From an uncultured Muribaculaceae bacterium (GTDB lineage Bacteria > Bacteroidota > Bacteroidia > Bacteroidales > Muribaculaceae): 64,000 bases of DNA. The position numbers and the translations under genes are program-made. Shown one piece after another: positions 54,989 to 63,887 of this stretch (position 1 is its first letter; each line of letters begins with the position of its first letter). Where the stretch lies: NCBI GenBank assembly GCA_910584365.1, contig CAJUAF010000011.1:25877-89876 (forward strand), written 5' to 3'. The notes under the pieces were generated by a model. The model had not been told where the DNA came from. It ran no database searches and saw only the letters and a program-made list of their open reading frames with translations.

Positions 54989-55747
54989 ATGCCAAGCCTG
55001 CTGACTATCGACCAGGGGAACAGCGCGGCGAAAATCGCCGTCTGGAAAGGCCCGGAGCTTATCGATGAGGAGACTCTCCCCCGCCTGGAACGGGAGGCCC
55101 TTGAAAGGGTCGTGGACAGTTTCGCGCCTTCGAAAGCGCTCCTTTGCTCGGTGACGGGCAATGGCGCCCGGATTACCCGCTGGCTCCGGAGCAAGGGGGT
55201 GGAAGCCCGGGAACTATCTTCGGAACTTCCCCTGCCGCTGACCATCGGCTATTCGGCGGAAACGCTCGGAGCCGACCGTATCGCCGCAGCCGTGGGGGCC
55301 TGGAGTCTCTTTCCGGGGGAAAACTCCCTGGTGGTCGACATGGGAACGGCTGTCACCTACGACGTCGTCACCGCCGACGGCCGCTTTGCCGGAGGGAACA
55401 TCGCCCCCGGCGTAGGGATGAGGCTCCGCGCACTGCGTAGCTTCACAGCCCGCCTCCCGGAGGTGAACGGCTACGGCGACACCCCTCTGTTCGGCCATGA
55501 CACCACCACGGCCATGCGCGCCGGCGCTCTCCGCGGAGTGGTGGCCGAACTGAACTACTACCGCGGTCTCCTCCCTCCGGGGACCAGGACCGTCCTCACC
55601 GGAGGATGGTCGCGCCGCATAAGCGAGTTCCTCGACTTCCCGGTGACGGTGGATTCCTGCCTGGTGACAAAAGGACTGCTGAGCATCCTGCTCTATAACG
55701 AAAACTTACCGATATATTCCGAAAACAAGACCTGCATCGACAAATGA
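54989..55747 (+). CDS. coaX: Type III pantothenate kinase
   Basis: Phosphorylates pantothenate in coenzyme A synthesis; type III enzymes belong to the ASKHA fold and need a monovalent cation. Seen: the phosphate-1 motif TIDQGNSAAKIAVW (6-19), ETLGADRIAAAVGAW (about 91-105) and the second nucleotide motif VVDMGTAVTYDVV near 115, plus GGNIAPGVGMRLRAL. 252 residues, normal. Its stop overlaps the start of the next gene by 4 bases (ATGA), so they are translationally coupled, an unexpected link between a CoA enzyme and an outer-membrane protein that is, from memory, common in Bacteroidales. Confidence 0.95.
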   Translation: MPSLLTIDQGNSAAKIAVWKGPELIDEETLPRLEREALERVVDSFAPSKALLCSVTGNGARITRWLRSKGVEARELSSELPLPLTIGYSAETLGADRIAAAVGAWSLFPGENSLVVDMGTAVTYDVVTADGRFAGGNIAPGVGMRLRALRSFTARLPEVNGYGDTPLFGHDTTTAMRAGALRGVVAELNYYRGLLPPGTRTVLTGGWSRRISEFLDFPVTVDSCLVTKGLLSILLYNENLPIYSENKTCIDK

Positions 55748-57009
55748 AGCATCTCCACATATCTCTGTTAGCGTTGCTGTGCTGCCTCCTGGGCGGCGTG
55801 GCCGACGCCGGTGCGCAAAGCACCGAAATCTCTCCCTATTCGCGTTTCGGTTATGGAGCGCTTTCCGACAATGCCAATGCGTCCCAGCGGGCAATGGGTG
55901 GGGTAGGACTGGCAATGCGTTCCGGACGCATGATCAACTTCATGAATCCCGCGTCCTACGCCGCCATCGACTCCGTGACCTTCCTGTTCGATATCTCCGC
56001 CTCGGCCAAGACCCTGTCGACAACCGAGATGCGCGGCAATGAGAAGCTTTCCGGAAAGGAATTCACCGGGGGCCTGGACTACGTTGCCCTGCAGTTTCCC
56101 GTCACCCGCTACGGCGGTATGGCCGTAGGCCTGATACCTTATTCCCAGGTGGGATACAGCTTCGGAAGCGAAATAATGAACGGCACCAACCAGCATCAGG
56201 GTTCGGGCGCCATCAATGAGCTTTTTGTCGGTCTGTCGGCCCGGCCTTTCAAGGGGCTTACCCTCGGAGCCAACATCAGCTATATGTTCGGCACCCTGCT
56301 GAACGACACTTACGTCTATGCCGAATCTTCCACCTCGCTGTTCGAGCGTGTCACGGAGGTCCGCGACTATAATCTCCGCTTCGGAATCCAGTACGGTTTC
56401 AATGTCAATCCCGACAACTATCTGACCGTCGGCGCCATATATTCCCCGAAGAAATCTTTCCGCGGCCACGCCTACGGAGTGAAATACGATGTCGGCCAGG
56501 ACACAAAGAACGACACCATCGGCTACGCTTCCATGAAAGGCAGATACGATATGGCCGAGACATGGGGCGTCGGTCTTTCCTGGGAGTGGAGGAAAAGCCT
56601 CACCGTCGAGGCCGACTTCACCTACCAGCCCTGGAAAAATGTGAAGTACCGCCTTATCGAAGGGTTCGACCAGACCACGGGTAACCGCTTCGACAACCGC
56701 TGGAAAGCAGCCCTGGGCGCACAGTATGTTCCGGCCATGCGAGGCAGCTACGTCAAGCGTATCCACTACCGCCTGGGAGCCTATTACTCCAACGACTACA
56801 TAATGGTCGGCGACAACTCGGTAAAGGAGTATGGCGTCTCGCTCGGTTTCGGGCTGCCGGCTCCATCTACCAAGACGATGATCAACTTCTCGGTCGATTA
56901 CCGCCACCGCCAGGCCTCCCCGCAGGCCCTTGTAAAGGAGAATTATTTCCAGTTCACCTTAGGCGTCAACATCAACGAGCTTTGGTTCTGGCAGAACAAG
57001 CTACATTAA
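55744..57009 (+). CDS. Outer-membrane beta-barrel protein, FadL/PorV-like
   Basis: A 421-residue exported barrel. Signal peptide 1-24 (MKHLHISLLALLCCLLGGVADA). The N-terminal ISPYSRFGYGALSDNANASQRAMGG is typical of the Bacteroidetes group related to FadL transporters and PorV. About 14 amphipathic strands follow, with aromatic girdles (GLTLGANISYMFG, NLRFGIQYGFNVN, WGVGLSWEW, YHYRLGAYYSND-like), and the last strand is FQFTLGVNINELWFW. Translationally coupled to coaX and upstream of lptC with a repeat element between them. Ligand unknown. Confidence 0.86.
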   Translation: MKHLHISLLALLCCLLGGVADAGAQSTEISPYSRFGYGALSDNANASQRAMGGVGLAMRSGRMINFMNPASYAAIDSVTFLFDISASAKTLSTTEMRGNEKLSGKEFTGGLDYVALQFPVTRYGGMAVGLIPYSQVGYSFGSEIMNGTNQHQGSGAINELFVGLSARPFKGLTLGANISYMFGTLLNDTYVYAESSTSLFERVTEVRDYNLRFGIQYGFNVNPDNYLTVGAIYSPKKSFRGHAYGVKYDVGQDTKNDTIGYASMKGRYDMAETWGVGLSWEWRKSLTVEADFTYQPWKNVKYRLIEGFDQTTGNRFDNRWKAALGAQYVPAMRGSYVKRIHYRLGAYYSNDYIMVGDNSVKEYGVSLGFGLPAPSTKTMINFSVDYRHRQASPQALVKENYFQFTLGVNINELWFWQNKLH

Positions 57010-57090
57010 TACCCTCTCCGGAAAACCCTTTCTGCCGGAAATCCGGTCTTCCCGGGGGCTGTCTTTCCGGAAATCTGCTTTTTAACTCCC

Positions 57091-57128
57091 CGGGCGCTGC
57101 CTGTCCTGTGGTCGGCCCATAGGCGGAC
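57091..57128 (-). repeat. Dispersed palindromic repeat, copy C, upstream of lptC
   Basis: Read on the minus strand: GTCCGCC, loop TATG, GGCCGAC (57128-57111, one mismatched pair), then CACAGGACAGGCAGCGC. It ends 20 bases before the lptC start and so lies within the likely coaX-barrel-lptC message. Confidence 0.85.
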
Positions 57129-57148
57129 TTCCCCTCAAGAAATAAGAA

Positions 57149-57733
57149 ATGGAAACTCCGATGCGCATATTCCCTTTGCTGCTGCTGGCGCTCGCCGCCG
57201 GCGGAGGGAGCGCGCTGACTTCCTGCTCCGAGGACAAGCGCGAGACAATCGCCATATCCGCCGACCCCGAGACCTTTCCGACGATGAAGACCCTCGATGT
57301 CTCGACCACCATCTCGGATTCGGGCTACACGCGCTACAACATCACAGCTCCGATATGGCTGATGTTCGAGGAGGCAGCCGAACCCCACTGGAACTTCCCG
57401 GGGGGGATATACGTTGTTAAGTATGACAACGACATGAAAGAGAACGGAACGTTCACCGCCGACACGGCCACCTACCTGAGTCTCCAGCGTATATGGCGTT
57501 TCGACCGGAACGTCAGGATGAAGAATGTCAACGGTGACCGGTTCCTGACCCAGCAGCTTTTCTGGGACCAGAACCGGAAGAAACTCTACTGTGACTCGTT
57601 CATCCATATCGAGCGTTCCGACCGGATAATCGAAGGTTATGGCTTTGAATCCAATGAAGCCATGACGGAATACACCATACGCCGGCCGTCGGGAATCTTC
57701 CCGACCTCCGATTTCGTCTCACGGACACAATAA
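57149..57733 (+). CDS. lptC: LPS export system periplasmic protein LptC
   Basis: LptC relays lipopolysaccharide from the LptB2FG extractor to LptA. 194 residues with an N-terminal export signal (5-22) and a possible lipobox ALTSC, so it may be a lipoprotein instead of a bitopic protein (Bacteroidetes form). The beta-jellyroll features (TRYNITAPIWLMFEEA, GTFTADTATYL, RFLTQQLFWDQNRKKLY) fit the family. In Bacteroidales it sits between an outer-membrane barrel gene and a CNNM/CBS gene, as here; the CNNM gene begins 28 bases after. Confidence 0.92.
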   Translation: METPMRIFPLLLLALAAGGGSALTSCSEDKRETIAISADPETFPTMKTLDVSTTISDSGYTRYNITAPIWLMFEEAAEPHWNFPGGIYVVKYDNDMKENGTFTADTATYLSLQRIWRFDRNVRMKNVNGDRFLTQQLFWDQNRKKLYCDSFIHIERSDRIIEGYGFESNEAMTEYTIRRPSGIFPTSDFVSRTQ

Positions 57734-57761
57734 AAAACCATAAAGGTTCTGAAAAAATATA

Positions 57762-59060
57762 ATGGACGTAACCTGGCTGATATTAACTCTGATAGCCCTG
57801 GCTTTCTCGGCGCTTTTTTCCGGCATCGAGATTGCCTTTGTGACCTCCGACCGCGTCCGCGTGGAGCTTGATATCCAGAAAGGGGGGCTTATAGGCCGTT
57901 GCCTGAACCTGTTCTATTCCAATCCTGATTTCTTTATCTCCACGATTCTTGTAGGAAACAACATAGTCCTGGTGATCTACGGTATAGGAGCGGCCAAGAT
58001 GATCGAGCCGTCGCTGGAACATTTTTTCTTCGGGATGGCCGGCCAGCAGGCGTGGGTGCTGATAACCCAGACGTTGCTTTCCACCCTTGTGATTCTGCTG
58101 ACGGGGGAATTCCTGCCCAAGTCGATATTCCGGATCAATCCTAACCGCTCACTGCGGCTGGTGGCGCCTTTTACGGCCCTTCTCTACTGCCTGCTATATC
58201 CCATATCGCTCTTCTCGACCTGGATTTCCAGGCTGCTGATGAAGCTCTGCGGAATGAAGGAGGAGAGTACGAAGCTCGGCATCATCTCCCTGGGAGATCT
58301 TAACGAATATATCGAACAGACCATCGACGAGCAGGCCGACGAACACGCCGAGGTTGAGAACGAAGTGAAGATTTTCCATAACGCCCTGGATTTCTCGACA
58401 ATCCATCTGCGCGACTGCATGGTGCCGCGCAACGAGATCGTGGCCGTCGACATCGACACGACCACCCGCGAGGAGCTGTCGGCGCTGTTCACCTCATCGG
58501 GACGCTCCAAAATCCTTGTCTATCAGGAGGATATCGACAACGTCCTGGGATATATCCATGTCAGTGAACTCTTTACGCCCGACCGCGACTGGAAGAAGCA
58601 GCTCAAGGATGTCATATTCGCGCCCGAGACGTTGCTGGCCAACAAGATGATGCGCCGCCTTATGGCTGAAAAACGGTCGATAGCCGTAATCGTCGATGAA
58701 TTCGGCGGAACCGCCGGAATGGTAACCCTCGAGGACCTCATGGAAGAGATCTGCGGCGACATCCAGGACGAACACGACTCCACCGACATCATCGAGCGTC
58801 AGATCAGTCCCGATATCTGGGAGTTTTCGGGACGCGCCGAGATAGCCCATATCAACGAGACTTTCCATCTCGACATCCCCGAATCCGACGAGTATCAGAC
58901 CCTGGCGGGATATATCCTCAACGCGACCGGCCAGATTCCTTCCGTCGGAGAAATCATCGAGCTGTACCCCCTGAGGATGGAGGTGCTTCAGAAATCGGCG
59001 TCGCGCCTGGAGCTGATCCGTCTGAGCCGGATTCCGGAGCCTTCCTCCGCCACTTCCTGA
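57762..59060 (+). CDS. CNNM/CBS transmembrane protein (CorC/hemolysin family)
   Basis: A 432-residue membrane protein. The CNNM (DUF21) domain spans about 1-195 with four membrane helices (6-26, 60-82, 92-115, 125-148) and the family words FSGIEIAFVTS and GEFLPKSIFRINPNR. Two CBS domains (about 205-330; HLRDCMVPRNEIVAVD, IAVIVDEFGGTAGMVTLEDL) bind nucleotides, and a C-terminal CorC/HlyC domain follows. Homologues take part in magnesium or other cation efflux; this is inference here. A paralog, GldE, is encoded at 62492. pgi begins 58 bases downstream. Confidence 0.93.
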   Translation: MDVTWLILTLIALAFSALFSGIEIAFVTSDRVRVELDIQKGGLIGRCLNLFYSNPDFFISTILVGNNIVLVIYGIGAAKMIEPSLEHFFFGMAGQQAWVLITQTLLSTLVILLTGEFLPKSIFRINPNRSLRLVAPFTALLYCLLYPISLFSTWISRLLMKLCGMKEESTKLGIISLGDLNEYIEQTIDEQADEHAEVENEVKIFHNALDFSTIHLRDCMVPRNEIVAVDIDTTTREELSALFTSSGRSKILVYQEDIDNVLGYIHVSELFTPDRDWKKQLKDVIFAPETLLANKMMRRLMAEKRSIAVIVDEFGGTAGMVTLEDLMEEICGDIQDEHDSTDIIERQISPDIWEFSGRAEIAHINETFHLDIPESDEYQTLAGYILNATGQIPSVGEIIELYPLRMEVLQKSASRLELIRLSRIPEPSSATS

Positions 59061-59118
59061 CGACCGGGGGCGCCGCGCGGAACCTTACCTTTTGTAAAAA
59101 CCCATTAGACATATCATT

Positions 59119-60462
59119 ATGGAAACAATCAAAGTAAACGTCAAAGACGTTCTGCAGACCGTAACCGGCGAGCAGATTCAGGCCCTCAATCCCGAGGCTG
59201 CCTCCGCACTTGAAAAACTCCACAAAGGCACCGGTCTGGGCAATGATTTCCTGGGCTGGGTCAATCTCCCCTCCGAAACTCCCGACAGCCTTCTGGCTGA
59301 TATCGAGGCTGTGGCCAAAGACCTCCGCGCAAGTTGTGAATACGTGGTGGCAATCGGTATCGGCGGCAGCTACCTGGGCGCCAAGGCCGTTATCGAGGCT
59401 CTCAGCGACAGCTTCGCTCCCCTGCGGGCGCAGGGCGACGCCCGTCGCACCAATGTCCTTTTCGCCGGCCAGAATATCGGCGAGGACTACCTCAATGAAC
59501 TTCAGGACTTCCTCAAGGACAAGAATTTCGGTATCATCGTGATTTCCAAATCCGGAACCACCACCGAACCCGCCATCGCCTTCCGTCTTCTCAAGGAGCA
59601 GCTTGAGAAGCAGGCCGGAAAGGCTGAGGCTTCCAAGCGCATCGTTGCCATTACCGACGCCAAGAAAGGTGCCCTGCGCCAGCTTGCCACCGAGGAAGGC
59701 TACAAAACTTTCGTCATCGCCGACAACGTGGGCGGACGTTTCTCCGTCCTGACTCCCGTAGGTCTGCTCCCCATCGCCGTAGCCGGATTCGATATCCGCA
59801 AGCTCATCGAGGGCGCACGCCGCATGGAGGCCGCCACAAATGCTGCCGATGACACGAACCCCTGCGTGGTTTACGCCACTACCCGCAACGCTCTCTACCG
59901 CGCCGGCCGTAAAATCGAAATCCTGGTGAATTACAACCCCAAGCTCCACTTCTTCGGAGAATGGTGGAAACAGCTCTACGGCGAAAGCGAGGGTAAGGAC
60001 GGCAAGGGTATTTTCCCCGCCGCCGTTGACTTCTCGACCGATCTCCACTCCATGGGACAGTGGATTCAGGACGGCGAGCGCACTATCTTCGAGACAGTCA
60101 TCTCCGTAGAGAAGACCGACAAGGAGACCATCATCCCCTCCGACGAGGCCAACCTCGACGGTCTGAACTATCTTGCCGGCAAGCACGTCGACGAGGTAAA
60201 CAAGATGGCCGAACTGGGTACCCGTCTGGCCCATGTGGACGGCAGCGTGCCCAATATGCAGGTCACCGTTCCCGCGCTGAAAGAGGAATACCTCGGCGAG
60301 CTGATCTACTTCTTCGAGAAATCCTGCGGTATCTCCGGTTATCTGCTGGATGTAAATCCGTTCAACCAGCCAGGAGTGGAAGCCTACAAGCGCAATATGT
60401 TCGCCCTGCTGGCCAAGCCCGGCTATGAGGCCGAGACCGAAGCCATCCGCAAGCGTCTCTGA
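59119..60462 (+). CDS. pgi: Glucose-6-phosphate isomerase
   Basis: Interconverts glucose-6-P and fructose-6-P in glycolysis and gluconeogenesis. The short bacterial form of 447 residues. Seen: GIGGSYLGAKAVIEAL (about 76-91), the sugar-phosphate block VISKSGTTTEPAIAF near 140, GGRFSVLTPVGLLPI, and the C-terminal catalytic region NQPGVEAYKRNMFALL with the Lys. Codon use is strongly biased as in nifJ and mdh. It closes the rightward run and is followed by a bidirectional terminator. Confidence 0.97.
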   Translation: METIKVNVKDVLQTVTGEQIQALNPEAASALEKLHKGTGLGNDFLGWVNLPSETPDSLLADIEAVAKDLRASCEYVVAIGIGGSYLGAKAVIEALSDSFAPLRAQGDARRTNVLFAGQNIGEDYLNELQDFLKDKNFGIIVISKSGTTTEPAIAFRLLKEQLEKQAGKAEASKRIVAITDAKKGALRQLATEEGYKTFVIADNVGGRFSVLTPVGLLPIAVAGFDIRKLIEGARRMEAATNAADDTNPCVVYATTRNALYRAGRKIEILVNYNPKLHFFGEWWKQLYGESEGKDGKGIFPAAVDFSTDLHSMGQWIQDGERTIFETVISVEKTDKETIIPSDEANLDGLNYLAGKHVDEVNKMAELGTRLAHVDGSVPNMQVTVPALKEEYLGELIYFFEKSCGISGYLLDVNPFNQPGVEAYKRNMFALLAKPGYEAETEAIRKRL

Positions 60463-60519
60463 ATGATATCCTCCGGCAATAGCCCCGGTTGAGGGGTGGA
60501 CGTGCGGAGATCTTATAAA

Positions 60520-60562
60520 ACCGACCCCGGTAACTCTGACGAATCAGATTGCCGGGGTCGGT
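60520..60562. terminator. Bidirectional terminator between pgi and the phosphatase-family gene
   Basis: ACCGACCCCGG (60520-60530) pairs with 60552-60562 and the stem continues inward for about ten more pairs to a CGAA tetraloop with one bulge. A and T runs flank it weakly. Confidence 0.8.
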
Positions 60563-60591
60563 CGTTTATGTGAATCCTTCAGGGCGCGGCT

Positions 60592-61671
60592 TTAGCGCTG
60601 CCGGATGAGGAAAATCTCGGTGGGGAAGTGGTCGGAGTAGCCGTTGAGGAAGACTCCTCCCGAGAAGGTTCGGCGCGGGTAGTTCTGACGCTGTCCTTCG
60701 GTATCGCGGAGGAAATCGAAGTTGTTTACCTGGGCTTTCCAGTAGTGGAGACGTTTTTTTCCGGTATTGCTTTCCAGCAGGGAGCCGCTGACGATTATCT
60801 GGTCGAAGAGGTTCCACTGGCTTTTGTATGCGAGAGTGCCGATCCCCTTGTCAAGAATCGACCAGAAGGGATTGTAGAATCCGTGGGGTTTGACGCCGTC
60901 GGGCTTCTTGGCTGCCCCGAGGACCTTTGCGCAGGAGGGGTCGCCGGGGTCATCGTTCATGTCCCCCATGATAATGACGCCCTGGCCGGGACGGAGACTC
61001 CAGAGGGAATCGGCTATATGCTTCGAGGTAGCGGCGGCCGCTTCGCGCAGATAGCTGCTCTGCTGCTGTCCTCCCAGGCGCGACGGCCAGTGGTTGACGA
61101 TTACGCTGACAGTGTCGCCCCCCATGATGCCGGTCACGCACATCTGGTCGCGGGAGCGGAAGTCGGGATTCCCCTCGATGGTGAGGAGAGTGTTGCTTAC
61201 GTTCACCAGGCGGAACTGACGGGGATTGTAGAGGGCGCCTACATCCACTCCGCGGCGGTCCGGGGAATCGTGATGTACGATCTGGAGGTTCCAGGGCTTC
61301 TTGCCTTCGGCTTTCAGGCGGTCGTCAATGGCGCGGACGAGATCTTCAAGTACCGAACGGTTCTCGATTTCGCTCACTCCGATAAATGCCGGTCCCGAGG
61401 GGGTGGTGGAGGTAGGGAAATTGCAGATGGCGCGGGCCAGATTATTGATTTTGGAGCGGTACTTCTTGCCGTCCCATTGGTTTTTGCCCGTGGGGGTGAA
61501 TTCGGCGTCGCGTCCGAGAGGGTTGTTCGGAATCGTGTCGAAGAGGTTCTCGAGATTGTAGAACGCTACGCCGAAAACCTGATACTGGGCGCCCTGGGCG
61601 TTTCCCTTGTTCTGGGCAGAGGCTGCAAAAGCCAGGAGGGCCAGCAGGGGAAGAAGGAAAAAACGTTTCAT
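60592..61671 (-). CDS. Secreted endonuclease/exonuclease/phosphatase family protein
   Basis: A 359-residue member of the EEP superfamily. The start at 61671 (MKRFFLLPLLALLAFAASAQ) gives a signal peptide; an in-frame ATG at 61761 is upstream of it and rejected. Family blocks: VAFYNLENLFDT (about 35-46, metal-binding Asn/Glu), FIGVSEIENRSVLEDLV (Glu), NHWPSRLGGQ, IIMGDMNDDP (Asp/Asn) and SDHFPTEIFL (catalytic His). Secreted Bacteroidales members act on DNA or phosphoesters; the exact substrate is not deducible. It has no T9SS-like tail, in contrast with other exported proteins here, so it is probably periplasmic. Confidence 0.9.
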   Translation of the reverse strand: MKRFFLLPLLALLAFAASAQNKGNAQGAQYQVFGVAFYNLENLFDTIPNNPLGRDAEFTPTGKNQWDGKKYRSKINNLARAICNFPTSTTPSGPAFIGVSEIENRSVLEDLVRAIDDRLKAEGKKPWNLQIVHHDSPDRRGVDVGALYNPRQFRLVNVSNTLLTIEGNPDFRSRDQMCVTGIMGGDTVSVIVNHWPSRLGGQQQSSYLREAAAATSKHIADSLWSLRPGQGVIIMGDMNDDPGDPSCAKVLGAAKKPDGVKPHGFYNPFWSILDKGIGTLAYKSQWNLFDQIIVSGSLLESNTGKKRLHYWKAQVNNFDFLRDTEGQRQNYPRRTFSGGVFLNGYSDHFPTEIFLIRQR

Positions 61672-61781
61672 TAAGAGGTATGTTGATTGTCGGGGTTGGT
61701 ACGAAACACCGTCAGGCGGTATTCCGCAGGCAAATTTATAAAATAATTCGTTAATCCGCAACCCGAAAAACCAGGAAACGA

Positions 61782-62426
61782 TTATTCGGAAGATGATGGG
61801 GGTTCGTCGGAAGACTCCGCTTCACAGGGTGCCGGGTCAGAGAAGACGAGCATTACCAGGGCATTGTCGATGGGGGAGGTGTCGACCTGGAGGACATGGT
61901 ATGAGATGCCGGCGATTTCGATTGTGCCGTCGGGGGTGACGGTGTTCAGGGGGATTTCCAGCGGGAGGGGGATCCAGGACAGGGCGAGTCCGGGGCGCAA
62001 GGCGGCCTTATAGGCGGCTTCCTTGATGCACCAGGCCCAGCAGAGGGAGGCGGCATCGGAGCCCCAGATGTCGGTCTGCTGCGGGGAGAGGAATCTGGAG
62101 GCTACCCGTGTAAGCTGCGACACCCGGTCGGGAGTTTCGGTGTCTATGCCCAGTCTCATGCCGGGTTCACCGACGGCGATAGCCGCCAGTCCTCTGGAAT
62201 GGCTGATTGAAACCGGAGGCAAAGCGGAGGAATTCCCCCCGGTCAGGAAAGGCGCTCCTGCGGGAGTATGGCCGATGCTGATGTCGGGCCGGTGCGGAAA
62301 AATCTCCCTCAGCAGCCGTTTTACAGCGGTCCGCTGGGCCAGTTCACGGCCGGGTCCGCGTGCGGGGAGGGAGGAGGGAAGTTCTACGGCGAAGATTCTT
62401 ATGCCGTATCTGTCGAATAGGAGCAA
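61782..62426 (-). CDS. 4'-phosphopantetheinyl transferase superfamily protein
   Basis: Transfers the phosphopantetheine arm of CoA to a carrier protein. Sfp-like pseudodimer of 214 residues. The magnesium motif RLGIDTET (about 89-96) and the second motif WAWCIKEAAYKAAL (about 133-146) are intact. It lies 65 bases downstream of gldE, an association known in Bacteroidetes (gldE followed by a phosphopantetheinyl transferase). No synthase or carrier gene is near, so the carrier is likely the housekeeping ACP or one elsewhere. Confidence 0.92.
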   Translation of the reverse strand: MLLFDRYGIRIFAVELPSSLPARGPGRELAQRTAVKRLLREIFPHRPDISIGHTPAGAPFLTGGNSSALPPVSISHSRGLAAIAVGEPGMRLGIDTETPDRVSQLTRVASRFLSPQQTDIWGSDAASLCWAWCIKEAAYKAALRPGLALSWIPLPLEIPLNTVTPDGTIEIAGISYHVLQVDTSPIDNALVMLVFSDPAPCEAESSDEPPSSSE

Positions 62427-62491
62427 GGTTATGGGTGCTGGGTTAAATTGACTGGCAGTCGGGTTATATTCTGAATTTCGGGAGGACGGGA

Positions 62492-63823
62492 TCAGCTGGT
62501 CTGCTGGTCGGGCATTACTTTCACTCGCACGGAGGTAATGCGGTGGTGTTCGATGTCAAGGATAAGGAAGCGGCACCGGCCGTAGACCAGCGGCTCCTTT
62601 TCCTTCGGGAAATCCCCCTTGATGGCCAGCAGCATTCCGGCGAGGGTCTCGCTGTCCTCCGCCACGGGGCGGTAGGCGTCGGCATCCAGGCCGGTGATGC
62701 GGAAGAAATCGTTCAGCAGGGTTTTCCCTTCAAAGATATATGTGTCGTCGGGGAGGCGGCGGTAGGTCTTCTCCTCGTCGTCATATTCGTCGTTAATGTC
62801 TCCCACGATCTCCTCCAGGACATCCTCGAGTGTGACCACTCCGCGGGTTCCTCCGTATTCATCCACGACGATGGCGATATGGATCTTGAGCTTGCGGAAG
62901 TCCTCCAGAAGGTCGTCGATCATGCGTGATTCGGGGACATAATAGGGCTGGCGGATGAGATCCTGCCACCGGAAATCTTCCGGTGCGGTCTCTCCTCCGG
63001 CGGGGATATAAGGCAGGAGGTCGCGGGCGTAGAGTACTCCGCGGATGTCGTCCTGAGAGTCGCCGAAGACGGGCATACGCGAATATCCTTTCTCGATTGT
63101 AATCCGCAGGACTTCCCGGAACGTCATGTCGTAGTCGAGACCGGTGATGTCGATGCGCGGAGTCATGATGGCGGCTGCGTTGGTGTCGCCGAACCGGAGG
63201 ATGCCTTCCAGCATCTCCTTGTCGGGACGGTCCTCGACGTCGGCGATCTCGAGAGCCTGTCCGAGTTCGTCGGTGGTGATATTGCGGCTCTGGCGGGTGA
63301 CTACCTTGTTTACAATCTTGGTGGATTTCACAAGGATTGAACTCAGGGGCCAGAATAGCTTCATGAAGAATGAGATTCCCCCGGTGGCGAATCTGGCCCA
63401 TCTCAGCGGATTGGTATTGGAGGCCAGTTTCGGGAGGATTTCGCCGAAAAGGAGAATCAGGAAGGTCAGGCAGACGGTCTGGAGCAGGAAGTTCGCCACC
63501 GGACTGAGGTTGGCGAAGAGCGGATTGAGGGCGAAGGATGTCAGCACGACAATCGTGACGTTCACAAGGTTGTTGGCAATCAGGATTGTCGCCAGGAGGC
63601 GTTCGGGCATACCGATAAGGCGCCGGATGGCATCGGAGCGCTCCGAGTCGTCGAGTTCCTCGGCCTGCTGGGGAGTAATCGAGAAGTATGCTATTTCGCT
63701 TCCGCTGACAAAACCTGAAATCAGGAGCGCCACTGCCGCGAAGCAGAGGGCCACAATCTGGGGGACGCCGAAATCCTGGACGGCGCTGAGAATCATCAAT
63801 GATGGCAGAGGGTCTGTATCCAA
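62492..63823 (-). CDS. gldE: Gliding-motility-associated protein GldE (CNNM/CBS family)
   Basis: A 443-residue membrane protein: CNNM domain (about 15-205) with helices near 22-42, 78-100, 105-130 and 140-162 and LISGFVSGSEIAYFSITPQ; two CBS domains (about 215-345; AAAIMTPRIDITGLD, IAIVVDEYGGTRGVVTLEDV); C-terminal CorC/HlyC domain. GldE supports gliding in flavobacteria but is kept in many non-gliding Bacteroidales, where a metal-efflux or envelope role is likelier. The usual upstream genes (ssb, mutY) are not within the 177 bases before it in this window. It has a clear promoter, and the phosphopantetheinyl transferase gene follows. Confidence 0.93.
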   Translation of the reverse strand: MDTDPLPSLMILSAVQDFGVPQIVALCFAAVALLISGFVSGSEIAYFSITPQQAEELDDSERSDAIRRLIGMPERLLATILIANNLVNVTIVVLTSFALNPLFANLSPVANFLLQTVCLTFLILLFGEILPKLASNTNPLRWARFATGGISFFMKLFWPLSSILVKSTKIVNKVVTRQSRNITTDELGQALEIADVEDRPDKEMLEGILRFGDTNAAAIMTPRIDITGLDYDMTFREVLRITIEKGYSRMPVFGDSQDDIRGVLYARDLLPYIPAGGETAPEDFRWQDLIRQPYYVPESRMIDDLLEDFRKLKIHIAIVVDEYGGTRGVVTLEDVLEEIVGDINDEYDDEEKTYRRLPDDTYIFEGKTLLNDFFRITGLDADAYRPVAEDSETLAGMLLAIKGDFPKEKEPLVYGRCRFLILDIEHHRITSVRVKVMPDQQTS

Positions 63824-63856
63824 AGTCGGTTATTCTGTTTTCTATTATTCCGACAG

Positions 63857-63887
63857 CAAAGGTACAATTATTTTCGGAGTTATCAAA
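63857..63887 (-). promoter_or_regulatory. Promoter of gldE
   Basis: The minus strand shows TTTG (63887-63884), 19 nt, TACCTTTG (63864-63857), about 34 bases before the start codon; one of the best consensus matches here. Confidence 0.65.
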
